Shown: positions 9,353 through 17,637, counted from the first letter of the stretch. The stretch: DNA of 64,000 bases from CAWBRT01 sp963791145 (GCA_963791145.1 CAWBRT010000007.1:186001-250000); one strand, 5' to 3'. Numbers and translations are program-made. Notes: a model not told the origin generated them from the sequence alone.

Positions 9353-9478
9353 ATGATTTCACGGCCCGAGTTCTACGCCTTTCTGGTCTTGCTTCTCGTA
9401 GTTGTTATCCGCTTCGAGGATCATCTTCGCGGGATTAGAAAGGAATTGAAGGGACTGCGAGAGAGGATGTATAAATAG
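9353..9478 (+). CDS. 41-aa single-pass membrane peptide, transposon cargo
   Basis: A short gene starting two bases after the DUF3800 stop codon. The product has one hydrophobic segment (FYAFLVLLLVVVI, residues 7-19) followed by a positively charged tail (RKELKGLRERMYK). This is the make-up of a small inner-membrane protein with a cytoplasmic helix. The tight spacing to the DUF3800 gene argues for co-expression. No homology is recognised; reality is supported only by composition and position. Confidence 0.55.
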   Translation: MISRPEFYAFLVLLLVVVIRFEDHLRGIRKELKGLRERMYK

Positions 9479-9483
9479 AAAAG

Positions 9484-9503
9484 CCCGGATGCCAGTCCGG
9501 GCC
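9484..9503 (+). terminator. Hairpin after the DUF3800/41-aa gene pair
   Basis: GCCCGGA, 6-base loop, TCCGGGC starts a few bases after the stop codon at 9478. There is no T-run, so this may be a 3'-end stabilising hairpin rather than a classical intrinsic terminator. Confidence 0.45.
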
Positions 9504-9586
9504 GATGTCGCGCACATTTTGAATATCACAGGATCGGTGCGCGATGCAAGAGCCTGTTCGTTTTTCTTCGACACTTCAGGTTAAGT

Positions 9587-9865
9587 CTAACCTTGATCTT
9601 CTACGCCAAACGCTCTTTCATTCAAAGCCATTCCCGGCATCGGAACCATCCCAAACTTCAACTCGTGGTATGGGAAGAAAAACGCTAACGATCTTGAAGA
9701 TGCTGTTTCGCCAAAAGCCGTAAAAATCTGATTCATCATCTCTTGGCTCTCAATCCAGATGCCTCCTGCTTCTACGCCAAGAAGCTTAACTTTCTGGTAG
9801 TGATCTGGCTCGATGAACGGGATAAGCAGAATTATTTCCTCACCAATCATCTCTGAAAGATTCAT
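9587..9865 (-). CDS. Hypothetical protein, about 92 aa, transposon cargo
   Basis: From the ATG at 9865 the product begins MNLSEMIGEEIILLIPFIEP and has alternating hydrophobic strands (QKVKLLGVEAGGIWIESQ) and an FFFPYHELKFGM segment. This resembles a small beta-rich Sm/SH3-like fold, but I cannot name the family. A longer start at 9907 is possible. It is inside the right end of the IS1595-type element and points inward, away from that end. Function unknown. Confidence 0.5.
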   Translation of the reverse strand: MNLSEMIGEEIILLIPFIEPDHYQKVKLLGVEAGGIWIESQEMMNQIFTAFGETASSRSLAFFFPYHELKFGMVPMPGMALNERAFGVEDQG

Positions 9866-9941
9866 GCGACACAGCCTTCCCTCGCCGGACCTTTCCGGCC
9901 CTTCCATTCTACCCCTAAAGTCAGTGAAGTATATTATTACC

Positions 9942-9949
9942 AGAATTTT
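9942..9949. repeat. Shared target-site duplication copy 2 (AGAATTTT)
   Basis: Exactly one 8-bp copy separates the right inverted repeat of the IS1595-type element from the left inverted repeat of the IS1-type element. Confidence 0.9.
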
Positions 9950-9996
9950 GGTACTGTCCTAATTTCAATTCACGAATTCGGCTTCCAGCTTCTGCC

Positions 9997-10788
9997 CTAA
10001 GTGTAGTGGTTATACCGTTCAGGGCCGCAATTGAAAAACCGCTGATCCAAGACGGGGGTCGGGGAATAACTGTAGCACCAGCAGCTTTCGTGCAAAACGA
10101 AAGTGCTCCCGGCAATGAGAACATCCCGATACTGGATTCTCCCGCAAAAGCAGAGATGCCCCGCAACCGATGGGAGAGGTTTTCGGTACTTGACTCTGTT
10201 TTCAGGGGAGTACGGCAGGTTGTTAACAAAGAAGCTATCGTTCGGGGCCAGCATTGCCGGGAATGTTTGCGGCTCATTCCACGCAGCGGGATTAGGAAAC
10301 TCGTTGTCGGGAGCTTCAATGAAGAGAAGTTCCATGTTGTTAGAGACAATCTGAGCCGGCGTTCTGCCGATGTTAGTGGCCCGAAAATAGACCTGTCCCT
10401 CTATTTGGTCAGAAAATTCAGGCTTGACTACGATCCAGGGACGTTCGGCGTCAATGAGGGCTTGCGCGTTCAAGAGAGCGGCTCTAGCGGCCTTCTTAGT
10501 TTGTCGCGCTTGTTTAGCAACGTACCACGCCGTGACGGATGCAACGATCGCCAAGACCCAATTGGACCATTGAACGGTTGCATACCACTCTGGCGTGCAA
10601 TTTTGAGCGGAGTGTGCTTTCTCGGAGGTATCTACCTTGTGGGGGAGTGCAAGGGCCGTCTGACACTTCGTTTGGGCACCATTGGATGCATTGTCGGGTT
10701 TTTGCTGGGCTGCGCTCCGTGGGGTAGGTATGACTGCAAAACTGGCAAGCCCTATTGCGGCATAGGCAGCATAAAGAGCAATTTTCAT
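9997..10788 (-). CDS. Membrane-anchored hypothetical protein, transposon cargo
   Basis: 263 residues. There is an N-terminal signal-like segment (residues 1-27), a second hydrophobic helix near residue 78 (WVLAIVASVTAWYVA), a basic helix (KQARQTKKAARAALL), then a soluble C-terminal domain with AERPWIVV and strand-rich sequence (YFRATNIGRTPAQIV). The layout of TM helix, AxRPW and a beta domain recurs in uncharacterised proteins that I associate with mobile or accessory DNA. Function unknown. It points toward the left end of the element. Confidence 0.65.
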   Translation of the reverse strand: MKIALYAAYAAIGLASFAVIPTPRSAAQQKPDNASNGAQTKCQTALALPHKVDTSEKAHSAQNCTPEWYATVQWSNWVLAIVASVTAWYVAKQARQTKKAARAALLNAQALIDAERPWIVVKPEFSDQIEGQVYFRATNIGRTPAQIVSNNMELLFIEAPDNEFPNPAAWNEPQTFPAMLAPNDSFFVNNLPYSPENRVKYRKPLPSVAGHLCFCGRIQYRDVLIAGSTFVLHESCWCYSYSPTPVLDQRFFNCGPERYNHYT

Positions 10789-10859
10789 GTTGAGGAGAGT
10801 TTAGCCAAAGCACGGCACTTTCCCGATCTGAATTTACGGAAATCCGGAGGTGCACAATA

Positions 10860-11471
10860 ATGAACCTCCGATTGCCACTTTTACCCAGCGCGGAAACTGT
10901 TTTAGATAGTCAACAAATTTTACTTAACTTTGTTGACTATGTTTTGTACTGTCTACGTGCAATGAAAACCAAGAGCAAGGTGATTCAAGCTCTCCATGCG
11001 CAGGCAATAGCCGATGCAAAAGACTTGAAACGTATCTATCGAGAGCAGCAACGTCTACGAACAGCCTATAACCAATGGCGTGAACTGGACAGACAAGCTC
11101 GCGAAAGACACGAGAGATTCCGCCGATTGATGATCCTGATCTTGGAGCACGAACCCGGAAAGGGAATACTTACCATCATGGATAAAGCCAACGATCTAGG
11201 GATCGCAACTCCGCAGACAGGCGAAAAACCTGCTGTGTGGGAAGCGGTTCTGGAGTTAGTTCGTCAATTTCCCGACAGTCAGGTTATCGACTTGCTGGAA
11301 TGGCTAGCAACCGATCTTGGGATGGTTGTGTCACGGCAGAGCTTTGACTCAGCTATAGCGGCTCATCGAGAGCTTTTCAAGACGCGACGGCAAGGGAAGG
11401 GGAAGTACATCTCTCTACGGGATGAAAGGATGGTGCAAGATGCCCCCGCCACCAAACCCGAGCGCAAATAA
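10860..11471 (+). CDS. Helical hypothetical protein, transposon cargo
   Basis: 203 residues from 10860, or 169 from the ATG at 10962 (MKTKSKVIQALHAQ...), which is just past a perfect dyad and may be the true start. Residues 40-100 are strongly charged and helical (KDLKRIYREQQRLRTAYNQW), a likely coiled coil. The C-terminal 90 residues (KPAVWEAVLELVRQFPD, SFDSAIAAHRELFK) look like a winged-helix or other DNA-binding segment. I do not recognise the family. Its position just before the transposase suggests a regulator of the element, but that is inference. Confidence 0.65.
   Translation: MNLRLPLLPSAETVLDSQQILLNFVDYVLYCLRAMKTKSKVIQALHAQAIADAKDLKRIYREQQRLRTAYNQWRELDRQARERHERFRRLMILILEHEPGKGILTIMDKANDLGIATPQTGEKPAVWEAVLELVRQFPDSQVIDLLEWLATDLGMVVSRQSFDSAIAAHRELFKTRRQGKGKYISLRDERMVQDAPATKPERK
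10906..10940. promoter_or_regulatory. Perfect 12-bp dyad upstream of internal ATG
   Basis: ATAGTCAACAAA at 10906-10917 and its exact complement at 10929-10940, separated by 11 bases, lie 21 bases before the ATG at 10962. It could be an operator or an RNA hairpin controlling the 10962 start. It contains TTGACT, but no convincing -10 follows. Confidence 0.5.
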
Positions 11472-11593
11472 CGAGAGCCGCTGAGTGCGCTAACACCCGG
11501 CGGCCCTGAAACCAACAACCCCGGCAAGCCGGTAATTGTCAGTCTACAAACACAATCATCGGCTTGCCTTTCCCGAAAGTCAAGAGGCAAGCG

Positions 11594-12415
11594 ATGAATA
11601 TACTCTCGTCTGAGAAGAAACTCTCCGTAATCTCCAGCCTGGTCGAAGGCAATAGCGTCCGCTCGACAGAGCGCATGACCGGCGTACACCGAGACACGAT
11701 CTGCCGTCTGCTGGTCGAAACCGGCAAGCAGTGTACTACCTTGTTCGATCAGCACGTCCGCAACGTCCGCGCCAAGTTCGTACAGGCTGATGAAATCTGG
11801 TGTTTTGTGCAGAAAAAAGCCAAGCGGGTACGTGCTGACGATCCCGCTGAATATGGGGATCAATGGGTATTCGTGGCGATGGACGCGGATTCCAAGCTGA
11901 TTCCCTCGTTTGTGGTAGGCAAAAGGACGCGGGAAACCACGTACACTTTCCTGCTCGATCTGCAAAAGCGGCTGATCGAAGATGTACGGTTTCAGCTCAC
12001 TACGGATGGATTCGCATTCTATGAACGCGCCATTGAGGATGTGTTCGGCGGTACAGTCGATTTCGCACAGCTAATCAAGCTCTACGGGGAATATGGGCAG
12101 CACGGTAATGAGCGGTATTCCCCAAGCGCAATCGTCGAGGTTATATCCAGAATCAGAGACGGTCGGCCTGATCCGCTGCATATCTGCACCTCGCATGTCG
12201 AGCGCCAGAACCTTACGATGAGAATGGCAATGCGGCGGTTTACCAGGCTCACAAACGCTTTCTCGAAGAAGCTGGAGAACCTAAAAGCCGCTTGCGCTTT
12301 GCATTTCGCTCACTATAATTTCTGCCGAGTTCATCAGAGCTTGCGCGTGACCCCGGCGATGGCTGCGGGAATCGCGAGCGAAATCTGGCCTTTAAGTCAA
12401 CTTCTGCCTTCGTGA
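11594..12415 (+). CDS. IS1 family-type transposase
   Basis: 273 residues from the ATG at 11594 (AGAGG upstream; a start at 11564 is weaker). An N-terminal helix-turn-helix (VISSLVEGNSVRSTERMTGVHRDTICRLL) is followed by an IS1-like DDE domain: D in FVQADEIWCFV, D in FQLTTDGFAFY, and E in SHVERQNLTMRM, then HYNFCRVHQSLR. This is one intact frame, without the programmed frameshift of classical IS1. It is presumed to act on the GGTACTGTCC ends of the surrounding element. Confidence 0.9.
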   Translation: MNILSSEKKLSVISSLVEGNSVRSTERMTGVHRDTICRLLVETGKQCTTLFDQHVRNVRAKFVQADEIWCFVQKKAKRVRADDPAEYGDQWVFVAMDADSKLIPSFVVGKRTRETTYTFLLDLQKRLIEDVRFQLTTDGFAFYERAIEDVFGGTVDFAQLIKLYGEYGQHGNERYSPSAIVEVISRIRDGRPDPLHICTSHVERQNLTMRMAMRRFTRLTNAFSKKLENLKAACALHFAHYNFCRVHQSLRVTPAMAAGIASEIWPLSQLLPS

Positions 12416-12433
12416 TGTGGAAGGGATTGCGGG

Positions 12434-12688
12434 ATGACAGAACACGAAGAAATAGAAAAACTGAAATCAATCAACAAGCGATTGAGCAATCTGTTAGAAG
12501 ACCATATCAACATGGTGCTCAATCTGCGTCGTGGTCTGGTTGCGATGGATCAGACGCTGAAACAACATCCTGATCTGTCTGCAACATATACGAAACTTCT
12601 GGAAGACCCAAAAGCAAACGAGTCTGCTCGGCCAGACCCAGCTTGGACGGCTGAAACGGTCGCTTTGCTTCGGGAGATGAAACAATAG
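12434..12688 (+). CDS. Small coiled-coil protein, transposon cargo
   Basis: 84 residues with GGAAGGG upstream, 18 bases after the transposase stop and therefore probably in the same transcript. Residues 1-45 are a heptad-like helix (EEIEKLKSINKRLSNLLEDHINMVLNL); the C-terminus is polar with a second short helix (WTAETVALLREMKQ). It may pair with the transposase or with itself. No family recognised. Confidence 0.6.
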   Translation: MTEHEEIEKLKSINKRLSNLLEDHINMVLNLRRGLVAMDQTLKQHPDLSATYTKLLEDPKANESARPDPAWTAETVALLREMKQ

Positions 12689-12752
12689 GCTTGCTGTCTT
12701 GCATTTGGGCGCACTCCTGTGCTAACTTGAGTTTGCCCGACACAAGTTCTTG

Positions 12753-12788
12753 GAGGCTCCGGCACCACCCGGAGCCTCTCTTATTTTC
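12753..12788 (+). terminator. Strong intrinsic terminator inside the second transposon
   Basis: GAGGCTCCGG and its exact complement with a 6-base loop, followed by TCTTATTTT. It ends the transposase/coiled-coil transcript and separates it from the secreted-protein gene. Confidence 0.85.
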
Positions 12789-12851
12789 CAATTAAATCAT
12801 GACTGTCAAGCGTAAGATCAAGTCAATCCTCAAGAGAGGGGGGACAGTGTA

Positions 12852-13196
12852 ATGGTCCCGCTGGTAAGAGTTTTATTGCTCACTGCTCTGATCTGCCCCG
12901 TTTCGCTCGCCCAGACTATTAACCAAAGCCGGAACCAGATTGGCAATCAGGACCAGGATCGTTATCGGATCGTTTCTGCCCAGAGAAATCTAAGCTGCTC
13001 ACCTGGCACTGTATGCGCAGGCGAGGTCGTCATCCACGAAATTTTTTTACTGGATGCCCAAACCGGTAAGGTATGGAGGTACTTTTCAAATGGCGGAGCA
13101 ATGGTGTCTGTGCCTTCCCCGATTGGGCCTAATCAGGCAGTGGGTTCAGGGGCATTTATTCCTGTAGAGAGAATTGAACATTCGACAAGACCCTAA
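12852..13196 (+). CDS. Small secreted hypothetical protein, transposon cargo
   Basis: 114 residues. A strong purine-rich ribosome site (GAGAGGGGGGAC) precedes the ATG. Residues 1-20 form a signal peptide ending SLA-Q. The mature region has a cysteine pair (LSCSPGTVCAGEV), then IFLLDAQTGKVWRYF, which resembles a single beta-propeller or WG-repeat blade, and ends at the transposon boundary. It has its own position downstream of the terminator and is probably separately expressed. Function unknown. Confidence 0.6.
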   Translation: MVPLVRVLLLTALICPVSLAQTINQSRNQIGNQDQDRYRIVSAQRNLSCSPGTVCAGEVVIHEIFLLDAQTGKVWRYFSNGGAMVSVPSPIGPNQAVGSGAFIPVERIEHSTRP

Positions 13197-13261
13197 TTTG
13201 CAATCCGGCTGCCACTCTCGAAAAATCAACCGGGCGTGGGGCGGGAAATTAGGACAGTACC

Positions 13262-13269
13262 AGAATTTT
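13262..13269. repeat. Target-site duplication copy 3 (AGAATTTT)
   Basis: Directly abuts the right inverted repeat of the second transposon; identical to the copies at 7205 and 9942. Confidence 0.9.
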
Positions 13270-13411
13270 CGTCGTCGAATGAGCAGGTTAGGTTCGCCGA
13301 GGGTGCGGGAGGGGGTTGCCAGGTTTCTGGTGAACTGCCGCACTCAAGCCCAACAGCGGGCTTGAATGGGCCAACCGCCAAACGCGGGCGGGCGAAAGGA
13401 TGGGCCACGCA

Positions 13412-13807
13412 TTACCAGACGCCTCTTCTGACCCTGATGGGCCGTGAATCCGTCGGCTTCTCCCAGTACGTCTCGTTGCAGACGCGACAATCTCGGCGGA
13501 TCCCGCCACTCCATGGTTCTGCTTGAGGTAAGTGGACTTGTCTGTGCCCAGGCCCTTCCCAACACTTGGGACAGAAGGGAACATCATCTCCTTCGCGGTA
13601 GTAGTAGTTCATGGGACCACTCATCTTCATCGCGAGTTCGTCTGCAGAATGGTGCTTCTGTCGTGCAAGTTGTTCCTTGAGCTGCAGGTTGGTTTGCTGT
13701 AACTCAAAAACTTCTGCCTGAAGCTCAACTATCTTCTTCATCAATTCAATATCGTTGTATTTCTTCACCAGCTCAGAAAGCTGCTTCAGGCTGCCAAGTA
13801 CGTCCAT
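13412..13807 (-). CDS. Hypothetical protein: coiled coil plus zinc-ribbon-like domain
   Basis: 131 residues with a very good Shine-Dalgarno (GGAGGAATAAGCC-ATG). Residues 1-50 are a coiled coil (KKIVELQAEVFELQQTNLQLKEQLARQ). The second half has two cysteine pairs, FCPKCWE and RDCRVCNETYWE, consistent with a zinc ribbon. Proteins with this CPKCWE ... CRVCNETYWE pattern are widespread hypotheticals. The start lies 22 bases after the nrdJ stop on the same strand, so it could be co-transcribed with nrdJ. The last residues (RPIRVRRGVW) may derive from adjacent repeat DNA. Confidence 0.7.
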   Translation of the reverse strand: MDVLGSLKQLSELVKKYNDIELMKKIVELQAEVFELQQTNLQLKEQLARQKHHSADELAMKMSGPMNYYYREGDDVPFCPKCWEGPGHRQVHLPQAEPWSGGIRRDCRVCNETYWEKPTDSRPIRVRRGVW

Positions 13808-13850
13808 GGCTTATTCCTCCTCCGCTCCTTACGAGCATCCACTCGTCGCC

Positions 13851-14043
13851 CCGCAGCTCATGCAGCGGTAGCAGCTTCCGCTGGTGGCCCAGAGTTGGCG
13901 CTGTTCCAACTCTGGGGATTTTGGGAATTGAACATTTCTCCCATCCCACATTTGCCAACCGCGGGCAAATGTGGGCCACCCGATGCGTTCCTAGCTGCAC
14001 CCCTGACGTAGCTCCGCAGCTCATGCAGCGGTAGCAGCTTCCG
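13851..14043 (-). repeat. 30-bp direct repeat of the nrdJ cysteine tail flanking two hairpins
   Basis: 13851-13880 and 14014-14043 are identical; both encode SCYRCMSCG in some frame. The 133 bp between them hold two hairpins: CCCAGAGTTGG with its complement (13888-13916) and CCCACATTTGCC with its complement (13945-13975). The distal copy carries the family-standard ending GCS-stop. Confidence 0.85.
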
Positions 14044-15742
14044 TTGCGGGTCATGATGGCGCCGCAGACGGGGCAGGAGGGCGAATCGCCCAGCTCGACG
14101 AAGTTGCTGAGGGCATCGCTGGCGTGAATGTTTCCGGCGGTCTGTTCTTGCCGCCGAAGTCGAGGCCCGGAGCAGCCGCTTCGCGCCTTGATGCGACGCG
14201 ACTTTGCCGGGCGCCGCGCCGGGCTCGGATGGCGCCGTTGATGCGCGGGCGCAGGTCGTCGAACAGCGATCCCTGCTCGCCGGTGAGGAACCTCAGCTCC
14301 AGCCAGCGGAAGATGTAATCCATGATCGACTTGGCGTAGCCGATGCTCGGGTTCTGGCTCCAGCCGCTGGGCTCGAAGCGCGTGTGCGCGAACTTTTCGC
14401 ACAGCAGCTTGAGCGGCACGCCGTGCTGCAAGGCCGAGGGAGACGGCCAGGGCGAAGCTGTCCATCAGGCCGCTGACGGTGGAGCCTTCCTTGGCCATGG
14501 TGATGAAGATTTCGCCGGGCTGCCCGTTGGGATAGAGGCCGACGGTGACGTAGCCTTCGTGTCCGGCGATGTTGAACTTGTGGGTGACCGAGAGGCGCTC
14601 GTCCGGCAGCTTGTTGCGGCGCGGCGCGCGGCGGGGCGTTGAGGATCCTCTTCTTCGACCACGCGGCGCGGCCTTGGCTCTCGGCGCTGCCCTTGGACCG
14701 AGAGCGGCTGCGCCTTCTTGGAGCCGTCGCGGTAGATGGCCACCGCCTTGAGGCCGAGCCGCCAGGCTTCGACGTAGGCTTCGGCGATCTCCTCCACCGT
14801 GGCCTGCTCGGGCATGTTGATGGTCTTGGAGATGGCGCCGGAGATGAACGGCTGCACCGCGGCCATCATCTTGAGGTGGCCCAGGTAGTGAATGGAGCGC
14901 GTGCCGCGCGCCGGCTTGAAGGAGCAGTCGAAGACCGCCAGGTGCTCTTCCTTGACGTGCGGCGCGCCTTCGATGGTGCCGGTGGCGTCGATGTAGCTGA
15001 TGATGGCGTTGGCCTGGTCCTGCGAGTAGCCGAGCTTGAAGAGCGCGGCCGGCACGGTGTTGTTGACGATCTTGATCATGCCGCCGCCGACCAGCTTCTT
15101 GAACTTGACCAGGGCGAGGTCGGGCTCGACGCCGGTGGTGTCGCAATCCATCATGAAGCCGATGGTGCCGGTGGGCGCCAGCACGGTGACCTGCGAGTTG
15201 CGGTAGCCGTGGCGCTCGCCGTGGGCCAGGGCTTCGTCCCAGCACTGGCGGCTGGCTTCAAACAGCTCGCGCGGCACGTTGGTCGCGGTTGATGCGGTTC
15301 ACCGAGGCGCGGTGCATGCGAATGACGTCGAGAAACGGCTCGCGGTTCTGGTACCAGCCGGGGCAGGCGCCGCCGGTGATGGCCACGTCCTGCAGCTTGT
15401 CGCCGGCGGCGAGCGATCGGCGGGCAGAGTTCGGCGATGCGCGCCGACTGCAGGTAAGCTTCGCCGCACATGATGGCCGTCACGCTGGCGGCATAGTCGC
15501 GGCCGGCTTCGGAGTCGTAGGGCAGGCCGGCAGCCATGAGCAGCGCGCCGAGATTGGCGTAGCCCAGTCCGAGCGGGCGGAAGTCGTGCGAGTTGCGGGT
15601 GATGGACTCGGTGGGATAGCCGGAGTTGTCGACCAGAATCTCCTGCGCGGTGATAAGAATGTCGACCGCATGGCGGTAGGCCGCCACGTCGAAGGTGCCG
15701 TTGGGCGCGAACTTCATCAGGTTCAGCGAGGCCAGGTTGCAG

Positions 15743-15774
<32 letters not shown>

Positions 15775-16871
15775 GGGATTGCGAGGCGTTGATGCGCGCC
15801 GTGTTGCGCGAGGTGTGCCAGCGATTGATGGTGGTGTCGTACTGCATGCCGGGATCGCCGCACTGCCAGGTGGCTTCGGCGATCTTGCGCAGCAGGTCGC
15901 GAGCCTTGTAGGTCTTGACGACGTGGCCGTCCTTGACGGCGCGGGTGCTGAAGGCGGCGTCGCGCAGCACGGCGTCCATGAAGTCGTCGGTGACGCGCAC
16001 GGAGTTGTTGGCGTTCTGGAAGAAGATGGAACAGTAGGCCTCGGAATCGGGCGCGGAGCCGTCGTAGCCGGCCTCGATCAGCGCCCAGGCCTTTCGCTCC
16101 TCCTTGGCCTTGCAGTCGATGAAGTCCTCGATGTCGGGATGGTCGATGTTGAGGATGACCATCTTGGCGGCGCGGCGGGTCTTGCCGCCGCTCTTGATGA
16201 CGCCGGCAAAGGCGTCAAAGCCGCGCATGAAGCTGAGCGGACCGCTGGCCGTGCCGCCTCCGGAGAGGCGCTCCGTGGAGCCGCGCAGCGGTGGACAGGT
16301 TGGTGCCCGTGCCCGATCCCCACTTGAAGAGCATGCCCTCGGTCTTGGCCAGCGTCAGGATGGACTCCATGGTGTCCTGCACGGAGTTGATGAAGCAGGC
16401 CGAGCACTGCGGGTTCTTGTAGCCGGTGACGGCAGAACTCGACGCGCCCCAGTTGCGGGTTCCAGTGCCAGTTGGTGGCATCGGAGTTCGGCTCCAGGCG
16501 ATCGCAGCCCACGTTGAACCAGACCGGCGAGTTGAAGGCCGCGTACTGATGCAGCAGCAGATAGCCGAGCTCGTCGTGAAAGACGGCGGCGTCTTCGGCG
16601 GAGCGGAAGTAGCCGCCGGCGATGCCCCAGTCGCGGATGGTCTCGGCCACGCGAGTCACCAGCTGGCGCACACCGGTCTCGCGCTCCTGGCCTTTGCCGT
16701 CGAGCGGGCCGTGCAGGTACTTGCTGGCCACGATGTTGGTGGCCGTCATCGACCAGTCCTTGGGAACCTCAACGTCCTTCTGCTCGAAGATGACCTCGCC
16801 TTTGGCGTCGGTGATCTGAGCCGTGCGCACCTCCCATTGGATCTCGTCAAAGGGCGAGATTCCCGCCTTCA

Positions 16872-16904
16872 CCCCAGCAACCGCAACTGAGGCGCTTGCT
16901 GGGG
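16872..16904. repeat. CCCCAGCAA palindrome inside nrdJ
   Basis: CCCCAGCAA at 16872-16880 and TTGCTGGGG at 16896-16904, followed by ACCCC. It lies in frame in the nrdJ N-terminal region and accounts for the extra residues AGSPASASVAVAGVK. Confidence 0.8.
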
Positions 16905-17094
16905 ACCCCGCCTGGGTAAAGAGGCGCTTGAAGGTCAGGCCGGGAGCCTTCTTGCGGGTTGGGCCGGAGGCGCCGGTATCGATGGCTACTGCATCGGAAA
17001 TCGTGGTGATCTTGCCGGAAACTTCGGACATCGTGACTCTCCTTGACCTGGCAGGGGACCTGCGGGCACTGCTCAAAAGGGCCCGGGAATTGTG

Positions 17095-17146
17095 AAACTA
17101 CTCCATGATTTTGGGCTTGTCAAGCGCCTACCACAAAATATTGTAC
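17095..17146 (-). promoter_or_regulatory. nrdJ promoter with NrdR-box-like site
   Basis: On the minus strand, TTGACA (complement of 17118-17123), a 17-bp spacer and TAGTTT (complement of 17095-17100) form a sigma-70-like promoter about 64 bases before the nrdJ start. Just upstream, 17131-17146 reads CCACAAAATATTGTAC, close to the NrdR box of ribonucleotide reductase genes. NrdR usually binds paired boxes and only one is seen, so the operator call is tentative. Confidence 0.5.
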
Positions 17147-17637
17147 CGCCCGTGCATAAGACTCCCGATTTGAGCCTTCGGTTGCCACCCTGGCTAAATG
17201 CTCTCCGGCAGGGGCAGGGAAGGCGGTTAAGGTTCTATTCCAGCAAGCTGCTGCTGCACAAGAACTTGTGCTCGCCAGAGATAATCTGCCTGCGCCGGCG
17301 GGCGAAATATCCGGCGGAAGAACCCAGGCAAGCTGCTGGAATAAGCCCATCCCCGGGAAGGGAAAGAGGTCGATCAGCCACCCTGCTTCTCCCCTTCCAG
17401 CTCAGGTGGAGAGTAGTACCTGGATATAGCAGGGTCAATTACCCCCTTTTGGTGCATAGGTGTGGAAGGCGGAGGAAATTGAGGAAAACAGGGGTGCTAT
17501 GCCGCCGGCTGCGGCGGCTAAACGAAGGTCACTGTGTTCCATTTTGGAATACCCCGGGCAGCAAATAAGTGCCAATCCGTTGACCGCAGCAACTCACAAA
17601 CATATGCTGGGGAGCCTTATTCCATAGTAGGACCCAT
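17147..17637. other. Intergenic region, no gene recognised
   Basis: 490 bases between the divergent nrdJ and lipoprotein genes. A GC hairpin (GCCGCCGGCTGCGGCGGC, near 17501-17518) and a purine-rich stretch are visible. I see no convincing coding frame, RNA gene or riboswitch. Confidence 0.4.

Larger units (their letters stand above)
7213..9941. mobile_element. IS1595-type transposon with cargo genes
   Basis: 2,729 bp bounded by imperfect terminal inverted repeats: 20 of 23 positions match, both ends beginning GG and sharing ATAATATACTT and ACTGACT. It is flanked on both sides by AGAATTTT, the 8-bp duplication expected for the IS1595 family. Inside are the transposase (7280-8245), a small minus-strand gene, a DUF3800 gene, a 41-residue membrane peptide and a further small minus-strand gene. 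IS1595 elements are known to carry passenger genes. The intact transposase and matching target duplications suggest it is recent or still active. Confidence 0.9.
9950..13261. mobile_element. 3.3-kb transposon with IS1-type transposase and cargo
   Basis: Perfect 17-bp terminal inverted repeats, GGTACTGTCCTAATTTC, start at 9950 and (on the minus strand) at 13261. AGAATTTT flanks both outer edges. Inside, left to right: a minus-strand membrane protein (9997-10788), a 170-203-residue helical protein, an IS1-type DDE transposase (11594-12415), a coiled-coil gene, a strong intrinsic terminator and a small secreted protein. The transposase occupies only a quarter of the element, so most of it is passenger DNA. 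Intact ends and matching duplications indicate a complete element. Confidence 0.9.

Noticed and set aside
9484..9503. Attachment site or integron-like site in the transposon
   Set aside because: A simple 7-bp stem without integrase or core-site features; better read as a 3'-end hairpin.
17147..17637. Cobalamin riboswitch upstream of nrdJ
   Set aside because: I could not find the B12-box or a matching fold; the region upstream of nrdJ has only a promoter and an NrdR-like site.
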